From Ruminococcaceae bacterium UBA7212 (GTDB lineage: Bacteria > Bacillota > Clostridia > Oscillospirales > Acutalibacteraceae), in assembly GCA_002490525.1 (NCBI GenBank), contig DKUE01000030.1, positions 1 to 35,323 of the forward strand: DNA of 35,323 nucleotides, written 5' to 3'. Position 1 is the first letter of the stretch, and each line of letters opens with the position of its first letter. Below are positions 21,988 to 31,419 of this stretch, piece after piece. Both the position numbers and the translations under genes were made by a program. Below the pieces are notes generated by a model. The model had not been told where the DNA came from and did not search any database. It saw only the letters and a list, made by a program, of their open reading frames with translations.

Positions 21988-22749
21988 GTGAAAACTGAGG
22001 ATTTACTGCGTGTTTCTTTGGATATTGGTGAAAAAATGCTAATCAGCGGTGCTGAAATCAGCCGTGTAGAGGATTCTCTGCGCAGAATCCTGGCAGCTTA
22101 TAAAGTACAGCGCGCAGACATATTTACCATTACCTCCAGTATTGTAGCAACGGTAACAGACGCCGATGGGCGCACCATTACCCAAACACGGCGTATTCAA
22201 AAATACAATACAAATTTAGAAAAATTAGACGCACTCAATGCCCTGTCCAGAGAAATCTGCGCCAATGCACCGCCGCTGTCGGAAATCCGACAAGCGTTAC
22301 TTGAAACCGAAGAAAAGAATCATTATCCCTTAGTGGCGCAGTGCTTAGCTTACGCATTGATTGCAGGTGCTTTTTCTGTGTTCTTCGGCGGCACCGGGAC
22401 AGACGGTATTGCTGCGGCGGGTCTCGGTGTATTTCTGAAGCTTTTCACCTTTGCTGTTAACCGCACAAAAGTAAACATGCTGTTTGCAAACGTTGCCGCT
22501 TCTTTTTCTGTTTGCACAATCGCGTTTTTGGTTACAGCGGTATTGCACGGCTTGCATCCGGATAAAATGATTATCGGCAATATTATGCTTTTGATTCCGG
22601 GAATTGCCATGACCAATTCCATTCGGGATATCATCAGCGGTGACAGCATGGCAGGTATTCTTCGCTTTTGCGAGGCTCTGGCTGTTGCGATTGCCATTGC
22701 AGCCGGATATATCCTTGCTTCTCTGCTCACGGGAGGACTATTTAAATGA
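21988..22749 (+). CDS. Threonine/serine exporter family protein, ThrE N-terminal type subunit
   Basis: 253 residues. The soluble N-terminal part (GEKMLISGAEISRVEDSLRRI, TITSSIVATVTD, TRRI) and the following four to five membrane spans (GGTGTDGIAAAGLG, GNIMLLIPGIAMTNSIRDIISGD) match the DUF1212/ThrE family. In Corynebacterium ThrE both halves are fused; here they are two genes. A GTG start at 21988 is chosen because AAGAGGTG lies upstream; an ATG at 21958 is in frame but lacks a site. The protein is thought to export small amino acids; the direction and substrate here are inferred from the family. Confidence 0.85.
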   Translation: MKTEDLLRVSLDIGEKMLISGAEISRVEDSLRRILAAYKVQRADIFTITSSIVATVTDADGRTITQTRRIQKYNTNLEKLDALNALSREICANAPPLSEIRQALLETEEKNHYPLVAQCLAYALIAGAFSVFFGGTGTDGIAAAGLGVFLKLFTFAVNRTKVNMLFANVAASFSVCTIAFLVTAVLHGLHPDKMIIGNIMLLIPGIAMTNSIRDIISGDSMAGILRFCEALAVAIAIAAGYILASLLTGGLFK

Positions 22750-23204
22750 CTTATGCACTTCAAATTTTAACAGCTTTTCTGGGTTCTTTCGGCTTCTCAA
22801 TCCTTTTTAATATCCGGCGCAGTAAATTACTGATTGCCTCTCTCGGCGGCGCATTTGCCTGGAGTATATATTTAGTCCTCGGCACGGTACTTCCAAGCGA
22901 AACAGTGCGGTATTTCTTTGCCGCTGTTTTTGTAACGGTTTATGCAGAGGTATTCGCCCGCATAGCCAAAACACCGACTACCTCTTTTTTAGTATCGGGA
23001 ATTATACCTCTTGTACCCGGCAGCGCGTTATATAATACAATGAAATTTGCGCTAAATGAAGACTGGTCCGCATTCGGAGAAACCGCCATATATACCGTTC
23101 AACTGGCAATGGCCATTGCAGCGGGAATTATGGTTGTTTCCTCTCTGATTCACATTGTCACAGGTGGATTTCAGCATTTAAAGGCTTATTTTAAAAAAAG
23201 GTAA
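22746..23204 (+). CDS. Threonine/serine exporter family protein, ThrE C-terminal type subunit
   Basis: 152 residues, about four to five membrane spans, matching the ThrE_2 (DUF3815) family. The landmark FLVSGIIPLVPGSALYNTM is the counterpart of GIAMTNSIRD in the partner. The ATG overlaps the stop of the partner gene (ATGA), with GGGAGG upstream, so the two subunits should be made together and form one transporter. Confidence 0.88.
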   Translation: MTYALQILTAFLGSFGFSILFNIRRSKLLIASLGGAFAWSIYLVLGTVLPSETVRYFFAAVFVTVYAEVFARIAKTPTTSFLVSGIIPLVPGSALYNTMKFALNEDWSAFGETAIYTVQLAMAIAAGIMVVSSLIHIVTGGFQHLKAYFKKR

Positions 23205-23235
23205 TCAAGGACTTTTCATTCACGCAAAAATATAC

Positions 23236-23241
23236 TATAAT
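23236..23241 (+). promoter_or_regulatory. -10 element upstream of the potassium uptake genes
   Basis: A perfect TATAAT lies about 35 bases before the trkH-like start; the -35 region is not clear. Confidence 0.45.
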
Positions 23242-23275
23242 ACTTTCTACTGTTTTTTATTGAAGGTATATGAAA

Positions 23276-24619
23276 ATGAAACACATTTCACATAAGTTTA
23301 AGATTTCACCCTTGCGCACCATCGTTCTCGGCTATACAGGCATTATTCTGTTCGGTGCGCTTTTACTCGTTTTGCCTATTTCCTCACGCGCAGGCGTTTG
23401 GACTTCTTTTGAAGATGCTTTATTTACGGCAACTTCCGCAACTTGCGTAACCGGTTTAATCGTGCAGGACACATACACCTACTGGTCTCTGTTCGGACAA
23501 ATTGTTATTCTTGCGATGATTCAAGTCGGCGGCATCGGATTTATGACTTTGGCCATCTCCGCCCTGATGCTGACCAAACAAAAAATCGGGTTGCGGAGCC
23601 GTTATACCTTACAGGAATCCGTCAACGCGCCTCAGGTCGGCGGAATTGTGCGGATGACACGGTTTATACTGTTAGGAACCGGGATTACAGAGCTCTGCGG
23701 CGCAGTTTTACTCGCTTTTCGGTTTTGTCCGCAGTTCGGATTTCGGAAGGGACTGTATTTTTCTGTATTTCACGCAATTTCAGCCTTTTGCAATGCTGGT
23801 TTTGATTTGATGGGCGGATATGCGCCGTTCTCTTCACTGACAAACTATGTTGCCGACCCGTTAGTAAATGCCGTAATAATTGCATTGATTATACTCGGTG
23901 GTTTGGGATTCTTCGTATGGTCGGATATAAAGACTGCAAAATTCCGATTCCGAAAATTCAAGCTGCATACCAAGGTCGTTTTGGTTACAACCCTTGCATT
24001 ACTTATCATTCCATGTTTACTGATACTGCTGTTTGAGTTTCAAAATCCCATATTTGCCGGGCAACCCTCTGCATATATATACGGCAGTTTATTTCAAACC
24101 GTAACCACGCGTACGGCCGGCTTTAACACAGTGGACATTTCCGCACTGTCCGATGCAACAATTGTTCTGATGCTGCTTTTAATGCTGGTCGGCGGGTCAC
24201 CGAGTTCAACGGCAGGCGGTTTAAAAACCACCACCTTTGCAATGCTTGCGGCAAGTATATTCACGATTTTCCGACAAAGGAAAAGCATTGAATGTTTTAA
24301 AAGGCGTATCGGTGACGATACTCTCTTAAAAATCATTGCTATCACCGCCATGTATGTAATTTTGTTTTTCACCTGCGGCATGTTGCTGTGTGCATTTGAC
24401 CATGTCGGGCTGAAAGAGGCGTTATTCGAAACCGCCTCTGCAATCGGAACGGTCGGCATTACACTCGGTATCACAAACAGTCTCGGTACAGCATCGCATT
24501 TCGTTTTAATGCTGCTCATGTTTTTCGGGCGTGTCGGTGGCTTAACATTATTGCTTGCTTTCCATAACCAGGGCGGCACCCCTTCAAAATATCCGATAGA
24601 AAAAATTACAGTGGGCTGA
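23276..24619 (+). CDS. ktrB: TrkH/KtrB family potassium uptake membrane subunit
   Basis: About 447 residues with the four pore-loop repeats of the SKT superfamily: TSATCVTGL, ISAFCNAGFDLMG, TTRTAGFNTVD and SAIGTVGITLG. The Gly in each loop forms the potassium filter. The size fits KtrB rather than the longer TrkH. The start at 23276 has better spacing to AAGG than the ATG at 23270. It works with the cytoplasmic ring encoded by the next gene; uptake is probably coupled to sodium or membrane potential. Confidence 0.92.
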   Translation: MKHISHKFKISPLRTIVLGYTGIILFGALLLVLPISSRAGVWTSFEDALFTATSATCVTGLIVQDTYTYWSLFGQIVILAMIQVGGIGFMTLAISALMLTKQKIGLRSRYTLQESVNAPQVGGIVRMTRFILLGTGITELCGAVLLAFRFCPQFGFRKGLYFSVFHAISAFCNAGFDLMGGYAPFSSLTNYVADPLVNAVIIALIILGGLGFFVWSDIKTAKFRFRKFKLHTKVVLVTTLALLIIPCLLILLFEFQNPIFAGQPSAYIYGSLFQTVTTRTAGFNTVDISALSDATIVLMLLLMLVGGSPSSTAGGLKTTTFAMLAASIFTIFRQRKSIECFKRRIGDDTLLKIIAITAMYVILFFTCGMLLCAFDHVGLKEALFETASAIGTVGITLGITNSLGTASHFVLMLLMFFGRVGGLTLLLAFHNQGGTPSKYPIEKITVG

Positions 24620-24644
24620 ATTCAAGTAAAGGAGCATTTTCGGT

Positions 24645-25289
24645 ATGAAATCTATTTTAATCATCGGTCTTGGCCGTTTCGGCCGCCATATGGCAAAAAA
24701 ATTTGAAGAACAAGGCAATGAAATCATGGCGGTAGATATTGTGGAAGAACGTGTGGACGCTGTTCTTCCCTACGTAACCAATGCGCAAATCGGGGACGCG
24801 ACCAATCCGGTTTTTATGGAATCGCTCGGTGTTGCCAACTACGATTTATGTGTAGTGACCATCGGAGACAATTTTCAAAGCTCATTAGAAACCACAGCAT
24901 TGCTCAAAGACCTCGGCGCAAGCTTTGTTTTATCTCGTGCAAGCCGAGATGTGCACGCAAAATTTTTACTGCGGAACGGTGCAGACGAAGTGGTTTACAC
25001 CGAAAAAGAAACTGCGGAACGGCTGGCGGTACAATTCGGAAGTGACAGTATTTTCAACTATATTGCATTAAATTCCGAATATTCTATTTACGAAATCAGC
25101 ACACCGTCTGCTTGGATTGGAAAAAGTATTCTGCAAAAAAATGTCCGTTCCAAATACAATGTAAGCATTTTAGCAACCAAATGCGGAGACGAAATTTTTC
25201 CATTACCGCATCCCGACCATATATTTTCGGCAAACGAATCTCTTATGGTGCTCGGCAAAAATAAAGACGTAGAGCGGCTGATAAAATAA
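24645..25289 (+). CDS. ktrA: KtrA/TrkA family potassium uptake regulatory subunit
   Basis: 214 residues: an RCK N-domain with the nucleotide-binding IIGLGRFGRHMA at residues 5-16 and acidic AVDIVEERVD, then an RCK C-domain (from about residue 140). Single-RCK size is typical of KtrA. It forms a cytoplasmic octameric ring that gates KtrB in response to ATP/ADP and possibly c-di-AMP through the C-domain (family knowledge). AAAGGAG precedes the ATG, 25 bases after ktrB. Confidence 0.93.
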   Translation: MKSILIIGLGRFGRHMAKKFEEQGNEIMAVDIVEERVDAVLPYVTNAQIGDATNPVFMESLGVANYDLCVVTIGDNFQSSLETTALLKDLGASFVLSRASRDVHAKFLLRNGADEVVYTEKETAERLAVQFGSDSIFNYIALNSEYSIYEISTPSAWIGKSILQKNVRSKYNVSILATKCGDEIFPLPHPDHIFSANESLMVLGKNKDVERLIK

Positions 25290-25316
25290 TTGCCGGAATG
25301 CTTTCGGAGAGAATAT

Positions 25317-27230
25317 ATGCTATTAACATTAAACCAAGTATCCAAAGTTTTTTTGGATAAAACCGTTTTAAAGGATATCAGTTTAAGTATTCAGGAAGGA
25401 GATCACATCGGTCTTTTGGGCGTAAACGGTGTGGGGAAAACTACACTGTTAAATATCATAACCGGTATTCTTCCTTATGATACAGGAACTGTTTCCGCCA
25501 AAAAAGGGCTGTCCATCGGATATTTAAAACAAAACGAATCTTTAAATTCACAAAACACCTTAGAAGAAGAAATTCATTCAGCGCTATGTGAAGTTTATAC
25601 CGTTCGCGAAAAGCTTGGCAACATTTCCGCGCAAATGTCAAAAACGGAACCTAACTCCCCCGCCTATGCACAGTTGAGCGAAACTTATGAATCCCTTTCC
25701 AACATATATGCCGCTTTAGATGGTTATCACGCAGATGTACGGATTCAAACTGTATTAAACGGACTGGGATTCGGTGCCTTTCCTTTAGACGGTAAAATTG
25801 CCACCTTAAGCGGCGGCGAGAAAATCCGTTTTGCTATGGCGAAAATACTTCTGCAAAATCCGGAATTACTCATTTTGGACGAACCGACCAACCATTTGGA
25901 CTTCACAATGCTGACTTGGCTGGAAGACTATCTGACATCCTATAAGGGCGCGGTTATCGTTGTTTCACATGACCGATATTTTCTGAATCATGTTGCAAAA
26001 GATATTTGTGAGCTGGAACACGGAACATTGTATCGGTACAAGGGTGGGTATTCCGCTTTTCTGCTACAAAAGGAAGAGCGTATTCGCACTTTGGAAAAGG
26101 AATATAAAAAACAGCAAACAGAATTAGAAGCAATGCGGGAATATGTACGGCGAAATCTCGCGAAATCCAGCAGTACAAACAGTGTCGGCTCACGTGTAAA
26201 GGCACTGGAAAAAATGGAATTGGCGGCGAAACCGAATCCGCGGCAAAAGCAGGCAAGGTTCGCTTTTGCATTTGATTATGAACCGCACAAAACCGTTTTA
26301 GAAGTGCGCGATTTGGGCGTGCATGTCGGTAACAGCACAACCGGTAAGCAGCTTTATGAGCATCTTTCTTTTTCTATAGAAAAAGGAGAAAAAATTGCAC
26401 TGGTCGGACAAAACGGCGTCGGCAAATCTTCGCTTTTAAAGGCAATTTTAAAGAAGATTCCCTACAGCGGTATGGTTAAAATCGGCGGAAATGTAAAAAT
26501 CTCCTATTTTGACCAAGAACTTGCGAATTTAAATTTAAATGATACTGTTTTAGAGGCAGTGCATCGTCGTTTTCCCGGAAAAACCGAGCTGGAAATTCGC
26601 AGTGCACTCGGGAAACTTCTCATTGAAGAGGATGGTGTTTTTAAAAGAATCAAAGAACTGTCCGGCGCAAACCGTGCAAAAGTTGCGTTTTGTATTATCA
26701 TGTTTGAGCGCAGCAATTTTTTGATTTTGGACGAGCCGACCAATCATTTGGACTATACAGCCAAAGAGGCTTTGGATGTAGCATTACAGAAATTTACGGG
26801 CACACTGCTGACAGTTTCACATGACCGTTATTTTTTAAGCCGTGTGCCGACAAAAATCATAGAAATGTTTTCTGACCAACTTTGTATTTATAACGGCGGA
26901 TATGAGGCGTATGTATCCGCTAAAGAGAAAACAGCAACTCAAAGTAATATACATACACCCGAAAAAAAAGCAGATTCCCAACAAAAACAGGCGTATGAAG
27001 CAACCAAGAAAAATAAAGCGGAAGAACGGAAACGCCGCGCAAAGCTATCTGCCTTACAAAAAGAAATTGAATCGCTGTACAGGCAGTGCAGTGCATTAAA
27101 AGCGGAATGTGAACTGCCCGAGGTATTGGATGATTATGTGCGGCTTACGGAACTTACTGAAGAAATCGAAGTTCTGGAAATCACCATCGAGGAACGGGAA
27201 ACCGAGTGGCTGACGCTTAGTGAAGCATAA
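25317..27230 (+). CDS. ABC-F family ATPase
   Basis: 637 residues without membrane spans: two ABC domains in tandem. Domain 1 has GVNGVGKTT, signature LSGGEKIRFAMAKIL and LILDEPTNHLD. A charged linker of about 80 residues follows (EYKKQQTELEAMREYVRR). Domain 2 has GQNGVGKSS, a degenerate signature LSGANRAKVAF, and LDEPTNHLD. A C-terminal basic segment (KNKAEERKRRAKL) and coiled coil (residues about 560-630) resemble Uup and related proteins. Such proteins bind the ribosome E site to act in translation or antibiotic resistance; which of these is not determined. The start at 25317 (GGAGAGAATAT upstream) is preferred over a TTG at 25290. Confidence 0.9.
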   Translation: MLLTLNQVSKVFLDKTVLKDISLSIQEGDHIGLLGVNGVGKTTLLNIITGILPYDTGTVSAKKGLSIGYLKQNESLNSQNTLEEEIHSALCEVYTVREKLGNISAQMSKTEPNSPAYAQLSETYESLSNIYAALDGYHADVRIQTVLNGLGFGAFPLDGKIATLSGGEKIRFAMAKILLQNPELLILDEPTNHLDFTMLTWLEDYLTSYKGAVIVVSHDRYFLNHVAKDICELEHGTLYRYKGGYSAFLLQKEERIRTLEKEYKKQQTELEAMREYVRRNLAKSSSTNSVGSRVKALEKMELAAKPNPRQKQARFAFAFDYEPHKTVLEVRDLGVHVGNSTTGKQLYEHLSFSIEKGEKIALVGQNGVGKSSLLKAILKKIPYSGMVKIGGNVKISYFDQELANLNLNDTVLEAVHRRFPGKTELEIRSALGKLLIEEDGVFKRIKELSGANRAKVAFCIIMFERSNFLILDEPTNHLDYTAKEALDVALQKFTGTLLTVSHDRYFLSRVPTKIIEMFSDQLCIYNGGYEAYVSAKEKTATQSNIHTPEKKADSQQKQAYEATKKNKAEERKRRAKLSALQKEIESLYRQCSALKAECELPEVLDDYVRLTELTEEIEVLEITIEERETEWLTLSEA

Positions 27231-27285
27231 TTCTTTAAATATTTTGTAAATTTTTTCTCGATTTACTTATTTTGTAAAAATATGC

Positions 27286-27314
27286 TTGTAACTTTCTCTG
27301 AAATAGTATAAAAT
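27286..27314 (+). promoter_or_regulatory. Promoter of the peptidyl-prolyl isomerase gene
   Basis: TTGTAA (27286-27291), a 17-base spacer and TAAAAT (27309-27314; an overlapping TATAAA lies 2 bases earlier). The leader to the ATG is about 65 bases. Confidence 0.65.
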
Positions 27315-27385
27315 AGATATGTTTCATCGGTCTTTTGCCTGATTACAGCACGACCGAAAATCAACGGATAAAGGATGAATTCTGA

Positions 27386-29071
27386 ATGGAAAACAATCAA
27401 GCTGAAAAAAGCCAGGCAGAGCTTTACCGCGAAGAGCGTAAAAAGCGTATGGATTCTATGGCGAAAAAAAATGCCAAAAAGAATCCGAAAAGCGAAAAAG
27501 CAAAGCAGATTGCCGGCAAAATTATCGGTATTGTGCTTGCAGTCGTTTTAGCACTCGGCATTATCTACGGTTCGCTGGACTTCTTCGGCGTACCGCAAAA
27601 GGTTTTAACTGCTGCCAAAGTCGGCGACACAAAGGTTTCTGTTGCAAAATACAATTTCTATTATATGGATATGTATTTGAATATAGCAAACAACTCGAAG
27701 CAGTATGATTCCCAGTACGGTACAGGCTACGGTGTGATGTATACCGGATATGACTACACCAAAACACCTATGGAACAGGAATATACGCTGAACGACGGTA
27801 AAATTGATGGTTTTGAAGGCGAAGACCCCACTTGGGCAGATTATATTCGCTGCAATACACTGAAATATCTGCAAACCTACATCGCCTATTCCGAGCTTGC
27901 CCGTGAAGCAGGTATCACCCTCACGGAAGAGGAACAAAAAGCAATTGACGAGGACATTGAATCCTTACGCAAATCCGCAACCGAGAGCGATTTCTCGTTA
28001 GACAGATATTTAATTAAGCTGTATGGCAAAGGCGTTGACGAGAAACTGATTCGGGAAGTTATGGAAGAGCGTCAATTGGCAGCAAAATGCTACGAACAGA
28101 AACAGACCGAAATGCAGGATTCCGTTACAGATGAACAAATTGATGCAGAGTACACTGAGAAGCTTGCCGACTATGCGGTTATGACAGCATACGGGTTTAC
28201 CGTAGCTGCGGACACTTCATCCGTTTCCGCCGATGCAACCGATGAGGAAAAATCTGCGGCTACTGCAGAAGCCATGGCAAAAGCCAAAGAAAAGGCAGAT
28301 GCTTACGCTGTAAAAGTAAAGGATGCCGCATCTCTGACCACACAGGCAAAAGAGAACAGTTCCTCTGCAACAGAGGATTCTGTTAAATTTGAAAATGTGA
28401 CAGCCACTGCCTTGTCATCTAAATTTGGACAAGCAGCTGCGGATTGGGCACTTGCCGCCGATCGAGCAGTCGGCGATGTTACGGTTGTTGAATCCGGAAA
28501 CGGGTATTCCGTTTTGTACATTTCTGTGCTACCGCATAAAAACACTGTGAAGCCTGTAGATGTACGTCATATTTTGATACAATTCCCTACTTCCTCAAGC
28601 GGACAGTCTTCTTCGCTCTCCGATGAAGAAAAAGTAGCATATCGCGAAAAAGCACAGTCCGTTTATGACCAATATCTTGCAAATCCGACAGAAGATAATT
28701 TCGCATCGCTTGCCACACAGAACAGTGAGGACCCCGGTTCGAAAGATAACGGCGGTTTGTATGAAAATGTTGATGTCGGTTCCATGGTACAGCAATTCAA
28801 TGACTGGTGTTTCGACCCTGCGCGCAAGCCCGGTGACACCGGCATCGTGGAAACTGTGCACGGGTATCATGTAATGTATTATGTTGGCAATAACCATGAA
28901 GAAACCTGGAAAACAACTGTAAAAACCGCTTTGGCAAATACAAGTCTTACAACTTTCAACGAAGAAATTGAAAACGGTGACACATATAAAGTCAGCGAGT
29001 CAAAAACAGCTGTTCAATGGTCAACGAAGCAATTGGAATCTTTCATTGCACAACAATATATTCGCCGCTGA
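27386..29071 (+). CDS. Membrane-anchored parvulin-type peptidyl-prolyl isomerase (PpiC/SurA-like)
   Basis: 561 residues. A basic cytoplasmic N-terminus (REERKKRMDSMAKKNAKKN) precedes one transmembrane helix (residues about 47-65, IIGIVLAVVLALGIIYG). The rest is extracellular: a SurA-like chaperone region, an Ala/Ser-rich helical insert (about 270-330), and a parvulin domain (about 385-510) with VRHILIQF, FASLATQNSEDPGSKDNGG and GIVETVHGYHVMYYV. There is no lipobox, unlike PrsA. It probably assists folding of secreted proteins on the outer face. The gene is single, with its own promoter and a terminator downstream. Confidence 0.9.
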   Translation: MENNQAEKSQAELYREERKKRMDSMAKKNAKKNPKSEKAKQIAGKIIGIVLAVVLALGIIYGSLDFFGVPQKVLTAAKVGDTKVSVAKYNFYYMDMYLNIANNSKQYDSQYGTGYGVMYTGYDYTKTPMEQEYTLNDGKIDGFEGEDPTWADYIRCNTLKYLQTYIAYSELAREAGITLTEEEQKAIDEDIESLRKSATESDFSLDRYLIKLYGKGVDEKLIREVMEERQLAAKCYEQKQTEMQDSVTDEQIDAEYTEKLADYAVMTAYGFTVAADTSSVSADATDEEKSAATAEAMAKAKEKADAYAVKVKDAASLTTQAKENSSSATEDSVKFENVTATALSSKFGQAAADWALAADRAVGDVTVVESGNGYSVLYISVLPHKNTVKPVDVRHILIQFPTSSSGQSSSLSDEEKVAYREKAQSVYDQYLANPTEDNFASLATQNSEDPGSKDNGGLYENVDVGSMVQQFNDWCFDPARKPGDTGIVETVHGYHVMYYVGNNHEETWKTTVKTALANTSLTTFNEEIENGDTYKVSESKTAVQWSTKQLESFIAQQYIRR

Positions 29072-29090
29072 GAATTTACTGTCTAAGAAA

Positions 29091-29130
29091 ACTAATGCCG
29101 TACAGTTTTTGAAAACTGTACGGCATTAGT
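29091..29130. terminator. 19-bp-arm bidirectional terminator
   Basis: Arms 29091-29109 and 29112-29130 are perfectly complementary; with internal T-runs and a tight loop it can terminate both the rightward isomerase gene and the leftward folate operon, which converge here. Confidence 0.85.
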
Positions 29131-29140
29131 TATATATTAA

Positions 29141-29617
29141 TTATATTCTATACGGCTGAATATCGTTTTTCGGATGCCTTTGGTATGCCTCTGAAAAATC
29201 AAAGTCAAACGCAACTCCGCTCGGAAACAACTCATACAACGGACAAAGAACAAAAGAACGGTTTAAAATCTGTGGATGCGGTACACGCAACAATTCCGTA
29301 TCAGATGTATACCCTTCCATCAACAGGATATCTAAATCCAAAATACGCGGACCGTTTTTAAAGCGGCGTATACGACCGAATCCTGCCTCTATACCAAGAC
29401 AAGCGCCTAAAAGCGCTTCAGGCGATATGGACGTTTCCAAAATCAGTGCCATATTCAAAAAATTCGGCTGTTCTGCATAGCCATAAGGTTTGCTTTCATA
29501 AACAGAAGAGTATTTGACAATTTTAGTATGGGGCAATAATTCAAAAGCTCGTATTGCCTGCACCAAGTTTTCAGCGCGCTCCCCCATATTGGTTCCCAAC
29601 CCGATTACTGCTTTCAT
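29141..29617 (-). CDS. folK: 2-amino-4-hydroxy-6-hydroxymethyldihydropteridine pyrophosphokinase
   Basis: 158 residues, full length. GLGTNMGERAENL at the N-terminus and FKNGPRILDLDILLM in the core are the HPPK signatures; the two Asp in the latter bind magnesium-ATP. It transfers pyrophosphate from ATP to hydroxymethyl-dihydropterin, the step before FolP. The ATG overlaps the folB stop. Last gene of the folate operon, facing the shared terminator. Confidence 0.95.
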   Translation of the reverse strand: MKAVIGLGTNMGERAENLVQAIRAFELLPHTKIVKYSSVYESKPYGYAEQPNFLNMALILETSISPEALLGACLGIEAGFGRIRRFKNGPRILDLDILLMEGYTSDTELLRVPHPQILNRSFVLCPLYELFPSGVAFDFDFSEAYQRHPKNDIQPYRI

Positions 29618-29997
29618 TCTGTTGCCACCCCATAATCCTTCGGTTGTCTGGTAATTTCCACTGCCGCATACTCAAAATCCGCCTGCATAGGCGCCTCCGG
29701 TTTGCGAACGCAAACCGTAATTTCCCGAACGGAACCAAAAGCAGTCAGAACGGCTCTTGCAACCGACTCTGCCGCTGTTTCTAATAAATCAAATTTTTGC
29801 GATAGGAAAGCGCTTCGCGCCGCTTTTAAAATTTTTGCATAGCTGACTGTGTCCTCTACGCAATCTGTAGCGCAAGGCACACGCAAAGGCAACACACAGG
29901 TAATATCTAAAAAAAACATTTGTCCGTCTGCTTTCTCTTCCGGATTTACACCGTGATAAGCATACAAACGCACTCCCTGTATTATAATCTTATCCAT
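29614..29997 (-). CDS. folB: Dihydroneopterin aldolase
   Basis: 127 residues. The FolB landmark LYAYHGVNPEEKADGQMFFLD at residues 11-31 includes the catalytic region Tyr and Glu; FDLLETAAESVARAVL follows. It cleaves dihydroneopterin to hydroxymethyl-dihydropterin and glycolaldehyde. 9 bases separate it from folP. Confidence 0.94.
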   Translation of the reverse strand: MDKIIIQGVRLYAYHGVNPEEKADGQMFFLDITCVLPLRVPCATDCVEDTVSYAKILKAARSAFLSQKFDLLETAAESVARAVLTAFGSVREITVCVRKPEAPMQADFEYAAVEITRQPKDYGVATE

Positions 29998-30006
29998 AAA
30001 TCAATC

Positions 30007-30843
30007 TTATCCTTCTGTTCTGATAATCGCATCTGCCATTCCGACAGCAAGCCGGTGTTCCCGTACATGGTGCACACGTATAAAATCTGTTCCACCTGCA
30101 ATCGCAAGCACATTTGCGGACAGCGTACCATACAGTCGGTCATCATCGTCCGTCCCCGTGTGCTGTGCTATAATTCGTTTGCAAGACAGTGCTGTCATCA
30201 GTGCCCGTCTCGGTTGCTTTAGGTCCGCAATATGGCGCAAAATTTCCAAGTCATCTATACGGTCTTTACCAAAACCTATGCCGACATCATAACATATTTG
30301 TTCTGCGCAAATGCCGAAATCCAAACATTGTGAATACATTTCCGAAAAAAACGCTTTGACATCTTCCACTACGCCTTTTCCATAAACTACAGTATTGTCA
30401 GCATCACTTTTTCCGCTATGCATCACAATCCAACCGGCATGATAGGATTTTACCGCCTGTGCCATATCGACATTAAACACGCCGCTAACATCATTAACAA
30501 TAGAAGCGCCGTGCGACAAGGCATAATCCGCTACACTCGGGAAAAAGGTATCTACAGAAATAGGAATACGAATTTTTTCTGCAATCTGCGGTAAAAAATT
30601 CTGCAAAACATTCAACTCTTCCTCTGCTGTCATAGGAATGTGCCCAGGGCGTGTAGATTGCGCACCAATATCCAAAATATCCGCCCCATCTTTCTCCATT
30701 TGCAAAGCATGTTCTAAAGCACGCGGCGGCGTGTTCCATTTTCCGCCGTCAAAAAAAGAATTCGATGTAATATTAAGGATGCCCATAATATACGTTTTCC
30801 GATTTAAAGGAAAGGCAAAGTTACGGCCGCGAAAATATTCCAT
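30007..30843 (-). CDS. folP: Dihydropteroate synthase
   Basis: 278 residues, TIM-barrel. MGILNITSNSFFDGG near residue 20 is the first pterin/phosphate loop (usually NxTPDSFSDGG); DIGAQSTRPG is the second loop, and ISVDTFFP and YDVGIGFGKD follow. It joins para-aminobenzoate to the pterin pyrophosphate and is the sulfonamide target. The start follows GGGGAG overlapping the end of folE. Confidence 0.95.
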   Translation of the reverse strand: MEYFRGRNFAFPLNRKTYIMGILNITSNSFFDGGKWNTPPRALEHALQMEKDGADILDIGAQSTRPGHIPMTAEEELNVLQNFLPQIAEKIRIPISVDTFFPSVADYALSHGASIVNDVSGVFNVDMAQAVKSYHAGWIVMHSGKSDADNTVVYGKGVVEDVKAFFSEMYSQCLDFGICAEQICYDVGIGFGKDRIDDLEILRHIADLKQPRRALMTALSCKRIIAQHTGTDDDDRLYGTLSANVLAIAGGTDFIRVHHVREHRLAVGMADAIIRTEG

Positions 30844-30846
30844 GAA

Positions 30847-31407
30847 TCAATCTCCCCGTAAAAGCGACATGGCCTCCGCACGGGTTCGCGCATCCTTACG
30901 CATCGAACCCCGTAAGGCGGATGTCTGTGTTTTCGCACCCGCGGCACGTGCGCCGCGCATCGTCATACATAAATGCTCCGCCTCTACCACAACTGCTATA
31001 CCTTTTGGAGAAAGATTTTCATCTAAAAAGTCTGCAATTTGTGATGTTAAACGTTCTTGCAGCTGCGGTTTTTTCGAAAAAGAGTCCACAATTCTGGCAA
31101 GCTTGGAAAGCCCGATAACTTTGCCGTCAGACGGAATATATGCAATATGTGCTTTCCCGACAAAAGGCAGAAGGTGATGCTCACACATCGAATACATTGG
31201 AATATCCCGCACTACAACCATTTCGTCATTATCGGCTTCGTTAAATATTTTTAAATGCCGAGTCGGATTGTCTTCTAAGCCTGCAAAAATCTCTGCATAC
31301 ATATTTGCCACGCGTTTCGGCGTTTCAATAAGCCCTTCACGGTCCGGGTCCTCACCGATTGCAATCAAAATTTCCCGAACCGCATTTTCTATCCGCTGTT
31401 TATCCAT
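30847..31407 (-). CDS. folE: GTP cyclohydrolase I
   Basis: 186 residues. YSMCEHHLLPFVGKAHIAYIP carries the zinc ligands Cys and His, and EHLCMTMRGAR the second zinc Cys. SKLARIVDSFSKKPQLQERLT is also typical. It makes dihydroneopterin triphosphate from GTP, the first step of the pathway continued by folB, folK and folP in this operon. AAAGGAG precedes the ATG. Confidence 0.96.
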   Translation of the reverse strand: MDKQRIENAVREILIAIGEDPDREGLIETPKRVANMYAEIFAGLEDNPTRHLKIFNEADNDEMVVVRDIPMYSMCEHHLLPFVGKAHIAYIPSDGKVIGLSKLARIVDSFSKKPQLQERLTSQIADFLDENLSPKGIAVVVEAEHLCMTMRGARAAGAKTQTSALRGSMRKDARTRAEAMSLLRGD

Positions 31408-31419
31408 AATTACGCTCCT

